A stretch of 64,000 nucleotides of DNA from Bugulina stolonifera (taxonomy: Eukaryota > Bryozoa > Gymnolaemata > Cheilostomatida > Bugulidae): contig OW285188.1 in assembly GCA_935421135.1 (NCBI GenBank), forward strand, positions 16,221,233 to 16,285,232, read 5' to 3'. Of this stretch, positions 24,231 to 37,000 are shown piece by piece. Each line of letters opens with the position of its first letter. Within the stretch, counting starts at the first letter, position 1. The notes below the pieces were generated by a model. It saw nothing but the letters and a program-made list of their open reading frames with translations, had not been told where the DNA came from and ran no database searches. Position numbers and translations under genes: made by a program.

Positions 24231-26178
24231 AAAAGTTCAAAGTTGGATGTCACTATGTTAGTGTATAGTGACTAGTCTGTTTGGGTTATAATTTCACCAA
24301 TTTAGATTGACACTGAGGTTATTTTTATCGATTACAGTAACTGGTACAGCCACTACAATCCAAGTTTTAAGCTCTCTATAGCTATAATTGTATGTAACGA
24401 GTCCTCTTGAATGAATATTTAACATGAGTGTAAAAGTCGAAAGTGTGGCATCTCAGGTAAAAATTAATTTAAAATTAAAATAGAAACAAAAAATAGCATA
24501 TATAACATAAAACACAAAAATAAATAACTGAGTTCTCACGACTTTACACACGCAGTCGCAAGTGTAATCTGTGTGACTGTGAGAAAATGCGACGAAAGGG
24601 TTCAAATTTAAATTGGATTGATGACTTTCAGCTTGAGCCGCAGCATACGTTGGGTTGTTATATAATTAATAATTATTATTATAATATTTATTTATTAATT
24701 ATTTATTAAATTAATAATTTTCTTATTCATATTCATATTGTTTTAGGAAACACAGTCAGTCAGCAGCACTGGCCGACAGCAGTTCTAGCTTTAGCTTTGT
24801 CTGATCATTTAGACCCCTCATTAGGGGAAGTAGAGTGAAGGACATCCTAATCCTAAACAAAAAATATATAACAAGTCAGGTGCAGTAGGATGTCCTGAAT
24901 CCTGGTGTTGATTGATTCGTTGCCAAATGAAGTCTATTTATACATGTATAATTATGTTAATGTTGTTGAATTGGAGACAGCAATTTTGGTACGGCCTTGA
25001 TCATAGCGGAGACCTTGAAGCTACGCACTAGCAACATTGGGCGGAAATCACAACCATCCTTCATGTTATGTGATTACGGCACTATTGCTAATAATATAAA
25101 TATTGGGAATAAAAGTAGTGGTAAGTAATGTTTTATACATTCTAATTGACCAAAGCCAATCAAAAAGCTGAATAGCTTGTTGGATAGTACTTAGTTAGAA
25201 CTATTCAAAAAGGTCTGCCAGTACGAGGGCAGATAATGTCATCTGCCACAAATTGATCTCAAACAAAGGCAGTCTATGTTGTGATGTCATCTGAGTAACA
25301 GCACATGCCATGGAAAGGTTTTTATTTAGTAACTTTTCTATCAATCATTGAATCAAGAGTTTATAAATTCCTTCTACACTTTTGATAATATGATACTTAG
25401 CCACATATATTCACTTGTCTTTTTCATATCAAACATCAACGAAATTCAATTAGAAAGGAAGCTTCTTATTTATTTGAGGGTATACTACAATGAGAAGACA
25501 ACTTCTTCACATTTCTAAAAACTCCCATGAGTGTAAAAAGGTAGTGGGTAGCCTATTTTCCGGTATTTTTCCAAAATACACCTAACATACTTGTGGCAAA
25601 ATAATATTAGTGCCGAAAGAGAGATAAATAACTAAATGCGGATTTTAAATACTTTCCAATTATATTCCCGTGCTCATACAAAAGAGGACAACTCAGAAAG
25701 ACTACCCAGCCTTTGGGCTACTTCCACTTCAATCAGAACAATGGTTTTTACTTATATAATTTATGTATAGGTTCATGGGCATTTTTATATTAAAATATTC
25801 AGCAGTACAACTGAGCTACCCAGTCTTATATGTTGACTAGATGGGTGGAGGGGAGTAGTGATTGAAGAAGCATCGGAACGACTCATAGGGATATTAGACA
25901 GTACATCGTATATAGGTGTATTATACACGTATTGTATGTGATCAGTTGTACGTATAGGTCTGCATAATGTTTTGTCTAACAGGAGCTCTTAGGATCTGGC
26001 ACATCTGAAATTCATAGAAGAATGGCATGTAAGTTATTTAATCATCTTAGTTTGTACACTTTACCCATAGGAGTCACTTTACCATCTTTCTATCAGTATA
26101 ATTATTGTTATGATGAATGTACGCGGATTATTCTTTGTAGCACTGATCTTTTTAGGGATTGATGACTTTTAACTGCAA
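24231..26178. other. intergenic DNA, no gene recognised
   Basis: AT-rich. A possible 5' untranslated exon ending at a GTAAGT donor at about 26030 precedes the small membrane-protein gene. An upstream ATG at about 26112 opens a short hydrophobic peptide that stops before that gene. Confidence 0.35.
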
Positions 26179-26612
26179 ATGTCTACCAATCTTAATCTGC
26201 CAACTTCCACAAGTTCAGAAAATGCCACAATATCGCAGGATATATTGGGAGCTATACCAGAAGCACCCAGTATGATTGGTCTTGTCATAGGAGTTGTGGC
26301 TACACTTATAGTAATCTCAACTCTCCTTATATATTGGCTAGTAACAAGAAGAAAGATACATATTCCTGTACAAAAGGAAGGTAAGCATGGGTATTCCACT
26401 GTTCAGATTTGATGCCATAACTGTTATAGAATTACAAGTTCCTTGATGTATATTTTCTATTCATTTTGACTTTTATGATGTCCATTTTTATTACTGAAAA
26501 TCAATATATCATACATTTTGGTTTTATTATTTGACTGATTTTAGAATTTCCTGCAACCATTGAGGATATAGAAATGGATGAGCTGAATGAAGCAACGACT
26601 CCCATAATTTAG
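26179..26612 (+). CDS. small single-pass membrane protein, 89 aa, two exons
   Basis: Exon 1 (26179-26380) and exon 2 (26545-26612, stop TAG) join across a GTAAGC...TTTTAG intron in phase 1. The protein has a short Ser/Thr-rich N-terminal part with one glycosylation sequon (NAT), one hydrophobic helix (roughly residues 33-54, IGLVIGVVATLIVISTLLIY) followed by TRRKIH, and an acidic cytoplasmic tail ending ATTPII. An in-frame TAA just upstream makes this ATG the first usable one unless further exons enter by splicing. I do not recognise the family. It could instead be the last two exons of a larger receptor, but the upstream stop argues against this. Confidence 0.5.
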
Positions 26613-28073
26613 TTCTAAAATTCTAAAACATGGTGGGTTCATTTCTTTTAATTACACTATCTCAATGGCAATATATCATATTATATGAAAATGATTTATT
26701 GGTACTAAAATGGAAATGTAAGCTAAGCTTAGGCCTGCTATGCAGACTGCTGCTATTTCACTTTAATCAACACAATTCTTACTAAAACATGTGGTGTTTG
26801 AAGGAATTTGCATGCAATATTTTGAAACATTTCTAAAATTTTAACTCAATACTTATTACACATTGTTTTCTATGGCTGCATGTTGATGGCCTAACAATTA
26901 TTTTTTCTTTTTCAATGTCTTATGTAGAAGAAATTGCATACATCAACATTTGCATTCTATTTTGGTATTCTTTTTATGTGTATGATTTATTTTTTAGCCT
27001 TTGCCTAATTCTTTATTTCGACTGATCTCCCTTGCTTTGATAATTAACATAGCATTTTATACACATTCTTATAATTTTTTCTGGCGATTCAAAAAGTGTA
27101 CAATCATGTATGTCCCATTTAATGTAAACCCTGAGGTCTGAAACCATGTAGTTACTCTTTTTTCAGGATTTATTTTTAAGTTTTTATGCACAAGTATAGT
27201 AGCATAAATACTAGACAATTTTTCTGTCACAGCAGGGTATATAGTAATATTCTAGTAATATAGTAATACAGTGATATAGTAGGTAAGAATCTCATTGGTT
27301 TTTTTAAATACTCCGTTCTAATTTTTTAAAAATTTTGACAGCAGTTATAGGCCAGTAATTGTTTTGCATGTTTTTCTCCTATGTATTATAATACTACAAC
27401 GTACAGGTAATAAATATTGTGTCACATTTATTTTACACTTAGATTGATCTTTTGATTTAGACATATAATCAGAGTTATTTTATGCTCCAAGTCTACATGC
27501 TATGTAATGTTTCTTTTGTTTATAGTTGGCAGCTCCTGTTGGAGACTGGCATTATAAGCAAAATTGTCTACGTAAGGTTTTTGAAAACCCCCAATTTCAA
27601 TGCTCAAAAGCTAATCACAGTTGGCTAACTGATATATGCAACTGATGTTTCTGGAGGCGTCTGGTTCTGAACTATCATTTTCATTCATTTTCGTTTTACC
27701 AGCTGAATTAGCTAGGGACACATGCATCATGTAGAAGTTTATTTGGTATACTTTATGTGATGACAAGACACGAATGCAAGTGTGTATTAATAGTTCCACT
27801 TTACTTACAGAATATTTAGTTTGTTTAATAATACTTTCTAAACTATTATTGAATTATAATATTGGTACTTTTATTAGGTCAAAGTGTTGCTCAGTCCCAA
27901 CAATGGGGCTGCAGTATTTACAGTCATCCCCTTAATATAATATTGTTTATACCTGGTGACATTGCGATTTACATTTGGTGATACAATGCAAATCACTCTG
28001 TTGTAAAAACACTAGTGTGACGTTTTGGGCGATAGAGATGGCTTAGCTGACTGCTAAATAATCATACTTCATC
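26613..28073. other. intergenic DNA and probable CatSper2 5' region
   Basis: Very AT-rich, with no reading frame of note. It must include the promoter and 5' untranslated region of the downstream gene. No distinct promoter element was recognised. Confidence 0.4.
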
Positions 28074-31000
28074 ATGAATATCGAGGAAGGTTTGCAAGAT
28101 ACTGATCTTATAAACCAAAGGGCAGCAATATTCAAGGTAATATTACATGTACATATACTTTTTATTCATTAGTCACCTCATGTATTTCACACATAAGTAA
28201 TGTGTTTATATTGTGTAATATTTTTGTTTTATCTGGTATTCTTAAATTCATATTCTTTTTTGAATGAAATTTGTCATCTGCACTAATGGCTAGTCTTTTG
28301 AAATATTTTGTGCATGGGAAATAGACCAAGTGCATGTATATGTACATATTATACAAGGAACATTGATAGTTGTATTACTATATTACTACATTCACTTTAT
28401 TTTGGACTGTTATTAGACTAGAGTATTAGTATAGTATTAGTATAGTTATTGCTATGTATTGCTGTGTATTGCTGTGTATTGCTGTAGTTATTGCTGTTAC
28501 AGTATTGATACTGTTACAGTTATTGATACAGTATAGTTATCGTTGTGTAACACTATAGTTATTGCTGTGTATTGCTGTAGTTATTGCTGTAGTTATTGCT
28601 GTGTGTTGCTATAGGTATTTCTGTGTATTGCTACAGTTATTATTGTGTATTGATACAGTATAGTTATTGTTGTGTAACACTATAGTTATTGCTGTGTGTT
28701 GCTGTAGTTATTGCTGTGTATTGCTGTAGTTATTGCTGTGTATTGCTGTAGTTATTGCTGTGTATTGCTATAGGTATTTCTGTGTATTGCTACAGTTATT
28801 ATTGTGTATTGATACAGTATAGTTATTGTTGTGTAACACTATAGTTATTGCTGTGTGTTGCTATAGTTATTGCTGTGTAACACTGTAGTTATTGCTGTGT
28901 ATTGCTGTAGTTATTGCTGTGTATTGCTATAGGTATTTCTGTGTATTGCTACAGTTATTATTGTGTATTGATACAGTATAGTTATTGTTGTGTAGCACTA
29001 TAGTTATTGCTGTGTGTTGCTATAGTTATTGCTGTGTATTGCTGTAGTTGTTGCTGTGTATTGCTGTAGTTATTGCTGTGTATTGCTGTAGTTATTGCTG
29101 TGTATTGCTGTAGTTATTGCTGTGTATTGCTGTAGTTATTGCTGTGTATTGCTGTAGTTGTTGCTGTGTATTGCTGTAGTTATTACTGTGTATTAACATA
29201 TTTTGACGATGCATGTAGAATCTGCTCATAACAAAGTTCAGGCTCGCTGAGAAGATTGGTAGCAAGATATCATTCAGTAAAGCAACATGTAGTGACTTGT
29301 CTGCTAACAACAAACTAGTGGATGACATGATGAGGGATGGGCCAGATGCCAAGGTAATTATTTCTACTAGATTTAGTATCATTTCTTCCGAAATTGACCT
29401 TCCAAACAAATATATTTACCAATCCACAAACAACTAATATCAGTAGAATACCATTGGTTGAATGAAGGGAATCAAGCTGAATTCTTGCAAAGGACGGGCA
29501 GAAATACTTACCACTGTGGCACTGGTGTTGATGTTTTCCCCAATAGCAACTGGCACGATGTTACATGCACATTAATTTTTGGGTACAACTTCTGGAGAAA
29601 GAATGCTCAATATGTGCAGCCACCAATAATATTTGATACTACATGATAATATAATATTGCCTTAGTTTTTATAATATTACCATCATCCTTAGTTGAAGTA
29701 CCATATCTTTGTTATGAAGGTAAAATATGCCCTCAAAAGGATTCGGAATCGAACAATGCAAAACAAACACCTTCGAGAGCTGATGATTGAGCAGAATCGT
29801 GCAGCAAACAAGTTCAGCACAGTTTCCTATCCTCTATTTGGGTGGATGAGGTGGCTCCTTACCACCAAGTTCTTCATGGGCACGTTCTATCTTGTCGTTA
29901 TCTGGAATATGATCTCAGTTGGTAGGTGAATATTACTTCCTCGGCACCCATTTCTCTGCTTTACTGAATATCATGTGATGCAACGACTCTCTCAAGAATC
30001 TGCACTCAGGCTATTGGAGTTGTATTGCTTCCAATTAGAAGTCAATAATGGACAATATGAAAATACAGTTGCTGGTCATGTTATTGCCTTGAAAAAATAG
30101 TTTTCTGGTGATGCACAGTAATTATCCATGAATGGATAGCTAGTAGTATAAAAGTACCAATTCTGGAACACCCTCCTAAGAGGATCTATTTTGGGTCGCG
30201 CTTGAGTAATTTATGACAGCCTAGACTACCTGGGCTGCTAATTGAGATTTAGGGTTAAAGGTAGTTATGTATAATAAATATGGGAGAGAGAGAGCTAGTA
30301 CCTTTTACTATTGATGGGAAAGAATTTATCCCTGACACCCAGTCGATCGTAGTAACAAAGTTGAGAGACCTGGCTGAACAAAGGCCTTACGAGGTTGTAG
30401 AGGTAGACCCTGATATAACTAGGTATGGTGATCATATTGTGACACTGAGAGATCTTAAGGAGGGTATGTTTTTGAAAGTTTACATGGGAGCCCGGTTTAT
30501 GAATAGATGTCAGCCGGGTAAAGTACTAGTTTATAATGGTAAAGTTCCACTGAAAAATGGCTCTGGTCATACATATCATGACATTAGTTGGTATACCCGT
30601 AAGGAATAAGTAGCTGTGTGTCCATATAGGTAGACACCTATATAGACAGACATGGTGCTTGAGATGAGGGTTAAAGCTAAGTATAATAAAGAACTTTTTT
30701 GGTATAATAAAGGGGGGTGCGCTACATGGCAAGCTTAACCAGCACTTTATTGTCCTGCAGTTACGTGTCTTACGACAGCCGGTGCAACCTCCTTTTTTTG
30801 GAAATATCTCTCTTCTCCATGCCATTGTGCCCATAGGCCAAAAGCCTATGGAGACAATTATTATTTTTTATATGGGAAAATTATGCGAGGATAGTATACA
30901 CAATGCCTCCAATTACAATACTTGTACCAATTACCAACTTAGTCCCCTCATGTATATCGACTGATGGAGTACTTTGGTTTTTTGCTTTTAATAATACCGG

Positions 31001-34000
31001 TGCTGGTTTTTGAGCTACCACTGCTGAGGTAATTGGTCTAGGAGGAGGAACTGATAGTTTTACAACTGGCTTAAGAGCTGGTGGATCTGGTTTAGGAACT
31101 GAGAGTTTTATAACTGGTTTAGGAGCGGGTAATCTTATTACTGGTTTAGGAGCCGGCGGGTCAGGTTTTACACCAATCTTGTCAAATTGTTTTGCTATTT
31201 GTATTTGATCATTAAATCCTTTTACGCTCTGCCCTAACTCGTTTAAATTCATATCTGATGGTAATATATATAAACCTTTAGCGATAACGTAATTTACTTT
31301 ACCCTTTGTCTTACTCAACGCGTCTTGAAAGTTTACGACTGACTCTTGGAGCGTTTGTTGTTTAGCTATGAGATCATTTACTAAAACTAGAAATTGTTGC
31401 TGACTTTCTAAAGATGTACCCGCCTGTCTAGCTTGTACTTGCGCACCCAATAAACAGTATACATATGCTCGAATACTGTCATTAATTCTAACTAGACCCG
31501 CCGATGTAAAACCATTGCTGTGATCCGGAACAACACGGTGGTAATCGATTTTGTCTTGTTGAACTTTAGTAATGACGATCCCCGTATTAACATTGTTATC
31601 AAAATTGTAGAAACCACCCCAAACGCATCCACCAGTCCGCGGCTCTACAGTACCACGAGGTTTAATGTTTCGGTACATATTATTAGCACCGGTTGAGGGG
31701 AAGGTCAACGCCGGAGATGGTGGATTGCTGTCTTCTACTTTACCGCCTGTTGCTCGACGGTAAGCGAATCCTAAGCCATTGGCGGGCTGATCTATTTCGG
31801 GTATGTCACCTGGTCGGGCGTTAAACTCGTTTAAAATCTTATAATATTCTGTTTTATTGTACGGGTTGTTGTACGGATTAAAGTCACCATCTCCAGGATT
31901 ACGCGCTTGCATCTGCGCCAAGATTTTTTTGGTTTGATACATTACATGAAAATTCATTATAGATTTTGTAAGGTGTAGACCTCGCGTTAGTTGATCTTTA
32001 CTAACACCGCATAAAGCCGAGGCGCAATACAACGCGAACTTGTACTGCTGGAAATAGTACAGCATTGGATCTTTGTACCACCGATCAACATCATCAAAAC
32101 TAGTTATGACTACCGGCTTGGGGGTAATGTCAACAAACTTTTTTGTAAAAGTATAAGTTGCATTCGCGTCTTTGTTGACGCTTACTACAATGTTGAGATT
32201 ATAAAAATGTATAGGATATCCGCTTGATAGTTTTGCCATTTATATATCCCTATATATATAAATGGGGACTAAAGTAATGATAACAAAAGTTGGTAACCAT
32301 GAGTTGCTAGAGCCGATAAAAGTTAGTGGCATATCGCTGAATATGATAACGGCGTGTCTAAAATTATACAACTTGCCCGAAGCGAGTACTTATAAGGCTG
32401 GGGGGTCTGAAACTATAATTACTATACCACCTGGTTACTACACATACGAACAGTTGAGGGGGTTAATGCCTAATGACTTTACCTTTGATGAAAATACCCT
32501 CAAGGTTACCGTTAATGGTACGCTGACTGGTGGGATAAAGAAGCGAATGGATGATGATTTTTTATATCTGACGCCGCTTAGTCTGTCTATGTATGTAGAT
32601 GGAATAAATACATCAGAATCTATTGTCGACGAGAAACGATCATCGCTGTTAGCCGTAATACCATTGGGTAATTTTAATGTTGGTGAAATTGTTACGTATC
32701 AGCCGACATCAAATTTTAGAAAAATGTGTGTTAATACAATAAGCCATCTCAAAGTGAAGATAGTCGACGATCTTGGCAATGATTTTACGGGGAGATTTAA
32801 AGCAGAATTAACTTTGCACGATTAATAAATGTTAGGACAAAGATCACGAGACAAACACCTTTATCGAGTAAAGGTAGCTCGATAATCTACTAATAATAAT
32901 GAATCCTTATTCCAACTCTTTGTACCGGCTAACTCTATCTTAAGAAGCGTAGCTTTTTACAAATCTTCTAACTTTACAGATTTCAGAAATGTGACTATAA
33001 AATTCTATGTGGGATCCGATCTCATACGAGAATACAAAGGGTGCGAATCGAATGTTTTAAACAAGCTAGACTTATATATAGCGAGAGGGGTAGTAACATC
33101 GTGCTTAATATCCAGTTCGAAGCCTGATGTATGCGAGTTTTTTTATGAATAAATGTTAGGACGAAGACTTCATACAGAGAGTTTAAAAATTGTTAGACAG
33201 AAGCGGAAAAATGATAGCGAAGATAATAGCCAGTTTTTGATAGAGCTCCCACGCTATTCAACGATTACAGAAGTCATATTTAAAACTAAAAATGGCAGTG
33301 GTGGTGGTTTACCATTTATAGGAATCTTTCAATCGCCAATTGCCAACGCGACCTACGGTATATACAAGGACCTTCGAGTAGATATAATCAACGACATAAA
33401 TCTAAGCGTACCCGAAGGAGGAGTGATACTATGTTATGTAGAGAGCAAGCACGCTAAAGAATGTGTTGTGTATTATAAATAAATGGCATCGATTGCAATG
33501 ATGATTGGTGGAGCTATCGTGAATGCGGTGGCCTTCACCGGTGGGAACTACTTGTTTTCAATGATGGATAGAAATGGAGCTAAAGAAGAAGCTAAGCGAC
33601 ACAACGCGGCTATTGAAAAGATGAATGAGGAGCAAATGGATTACAATATTAAGCGAGCGAAAAATCAAGATTGGCTTAACGCTGAAATTGCCAAGAAACG
33701 AGAGGCTACCAATGACATATATTCTGTAAATAACTCGTTTACCGAGTACGAAAAAATATTTGGTAAGAAACCTAAAGTTCCACATCCTAATCTCCAGGAG
33801 CCAAACTTTGACTACGTTCCATCAGAAGAACAAAAAAGGTATGAGAATATTTTTATAACGGCGGGAACAGTAGCTAGTGTTGCCACCGCTGTAGCCACTT
33901 TGACTTGAGTTATAATAGATCTTGTCTATCTATTATAACTTTGACTTGTTCTTTTTAATCTCATACGCCAAGAATGCCAAGACCGTCATGATGATTATCC

Positions 34001-37000
34001 ACAGATTGTCTTGCATGTATTTAACGACGTTTTCCATCATATGCCAAAAAGATTTAAGAACCCCTTCGCTGTTAAGAAACTTACTGTGAAAATAATTAGC
34101 CAATTCTGATAGCTTCTTCTTGATGAGCTTCCCTATACCGCTGGCAGCTATATCTTTCGGGTCAGTTGATTTGGGGAGGAGATCTTTCGCGACATCGGAA
34201 CCTAAAGCGTTTGCTATAGCTTCGAATATTCCTGTTAGAAGACCGCCGACGCCAACAGCAGCCAATCCCACACCGACTAACTTTAAAATGGTATTTTTAC
34301 GTTCTCTTATTTTGCTAAGTTCATCTATCTTAGCATCGAGTTCGACTTTTTTGCTCGCAAAGTCTGTACTGAGTCGTTCTCGTCTAGGATCATCTCGTGG
34401 GAGCTCAGAGTACTCTGTGGCTATGCTATTCAGTTCATCGATTGTATTAGCAACTTCTGGACCCAATTCTTGCAAGCGTCCATGATCTCGCTCTACTTCT
34501 CCTCCAATCTCTTCTCGCCGCTCAGGTGTCAACTCGTCCATCTGGATGTCTACTTCATCATTAGCTAGGCGTTGATAACCAGAGGGCTTAAATTTTGCTA
34601 ATAGGTTATTTACAGAATCAGAAACCGTAGTCCACGTACCTTCTACGGCGGCTTTAACTTTCTCACCTAGTGGTCTCTTTTGCCATTCTGACGGTGATTC
34701 AAAGGCGGATGACAGCGGTTCGTCGCCTTCAAACGCCGGATTATAAAATTCATTAGTCACTCGTTTGACACCCTCCAAAGTTGATCGTTCTATCTCATTC
34801 TTAACACTAAAATTACGTTCTCTTACTCTCGTTTTGTACGATTCTTTATCAACACCAAAAAGTGTCTCATATTCAGAGGTTGGTATCAATGGGCTCACTA
34901 GAAACAGCTTAGGATTTTTCTGGGTTATGACAGTTGAACCCTTACTCGTCTTTACGGCTAAGCCCCCATTTTCGAGTGGTATGAATTTATCGTGATTACC
35001 TCGTGCAACAATGTTTAACTCAGACAATTTAACATCGATTTTATTCTGTACGCCTAACGCTATGCCGGGAGTGTCTGTCGGTATATTTGGTAGTTTTGCT
35101 TTAGCACCTCCGGCGAGATAGTCTTCTATCGTACCACCAGAATTTACGTAATCGGTATATTCTTCTATTACTCGACTTAAACTTTCTTGATCTACCACAT
35201 TTCTGTCAACAATCATCTTCTCTAACAAATCTCTGCGCACTGGTGTGTCTTTCATATTTTCTATGATCGTATTAATATCTGGCAATCCCTTTTGTATTAA
35301 GCGCGTATTAACATTACTATAGTCGAGAGATTGTTGTATCGTAGATTCGTCGAGTGTGGTGTCGGGTGTTATGAAAGTAGACGTCTCTATATCATCATCT
35401 CGCAACACGTCTACATCTTCTGTAAAATCTCTACCTTCGAATTCTGCCATTTATTTTAGTACAATAAATAATGAGTATGCACGTAGGAGAATTAAACCAT
35501 AACTTTTCTACCCGAGATAGACAGGGTCTGAAAGAAAACAAGATTCACGCGAAAGTGAATCACAATCCATCTGAAGCGAGTGCCGGTGACGAGCTCGTAA
35601 TTAAAATGCCAAAGCTCACATCGAACAGCGTTCTTTATCCCAAATCGCTAGTGTGGACGGGTGATTTCAAGCTCGCTTCTGACGGAACAGAAGCGGATGT
35701 ACCCGACCACCTAACTGCCGCTATTGTCGAAAGGTTCAAAATTACGATTAACGGTATGACTGTTCAGGATATAAACAACTATAACCAATTGGCTATCTAT
35801 TGGCCATTTTGGCATCCTAAGCACAAGTACCGAAAGGAATTAACCGATAGAGGTATCCAGTCTTCAGCTACTAAAAACAAACGTCATAATATAGACGGTG
35901 CCACGGACGACACCCTGGCATCGATTCACGGAGAGAGGTACTCTTTTCACCTAGGTTCGTTTCTGACAGAATCCGCCTTTGCACCGCAGGCTATTCAAAA
36001 TGATGTAGAGTTCCACCTAAAACTATCCGCCGGAAAATATACGCTCAAGAATATTTGCCTAGAGTATGACTATATTATCGAACCCGACATAGCCAAAGAG
36101 ATAAGGCAAAAATATCTGAATCACTATCACATCGTTAATGACTACAAGTCTCACACGACCAAGGCTATCTCCAACGATGAGTCCGACTTTGAGATTGACA
36201 TCAACGCGACATACGACAGCCTCAGGGCCATTATCGTGTTTTTCAAGGCTGACAATGCCGTCAACACTACTTACGCGAACCCGATGATTAAAGACATTAA
36301 AGTTGACATTGACGGCACGACCAATCAGCTATTCACATCCGAATATCTGCCCGTGTATTCTTGGCCAGACGCTAAAAAGTATTTCGGCTCTAAGAGTAGC
36401 GTAGAAGCCTTCATTAACCAGGAGTCATTCTACCAAGATAAGTTTGCTCTAGTCTTGGATTTTAGGACACTCGACGATGAAAAGGCTAGCGGAACGGGTC
36501 GTGAAGTCAAGGACTATGTTAAGCTAAAGATTTCTAAGAAGGCTACTACGAGTGTCGGCAAGGCATTTGTCTTCATAGTCACGGACAAGGCGATAAGGTT
36601 CGTCAATAATCAGCTAAGCTCCGTAGAGCAATAAATGGACAGTTTACTTCCCAAGCATCCTCACAACGCTCTAATTTGCGGACGAACCAACTCGGGTAAA
36701 ACGCACCATACGTTAAATATAATAGAAAAATATTATGGCGGGAGATTTGATCACATTTTTATCATCTGTCCGACATTCTACGATAATAAAACCTACGACA
36801 GGCCGTGGCTAAGCAAATGTGGAGTTTATGTCGATGGCAATCTCGTCAAACATCTAGACGAGCTAATCAAACGCCATTCTAAAGGCGGAAACCTGTCAGG
36901 TAAGAAATCTCTCATAATAATCGATGACTGTAGCGCTGAAAAAGACTTGAACAAACATAGGACTTCCCTGAGTAAAATAGCGTTTAGTGGCCGACACGCG

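Larger units (their letters stand above)
30142..30910 (+). repeat. Polinton terminal inverted repeat, left, 769 bp
   Basis: It matches the reverse complement of 44503-45271 over the same 769 bp. Translations of the two copies agree over a 109-codon and a 102-codon frame without a difference, so the repeats are identical or nearly so. Its inner edge falls within the last ten codons of the minus-strand 452-residue gene. Confidence 0.93.

Noticed and set aside
29092..29409. 105-codon minus-strand frame
   Set aside because: Runs through CatSper2 exon 2 antisense and the minisatellite.
30526..30834. 102-codon minus-strand frame in the left TIR (and its copy at 44579-44887)
   Set aside because: Overlaps the better supported 109-aa frame, reads across the hairpin and has a composition unlike the other element genes.
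34120..34485. 121-codon frame opposite the 505-aa gene
   Set aside because: Antisense shadow within a coding gene.
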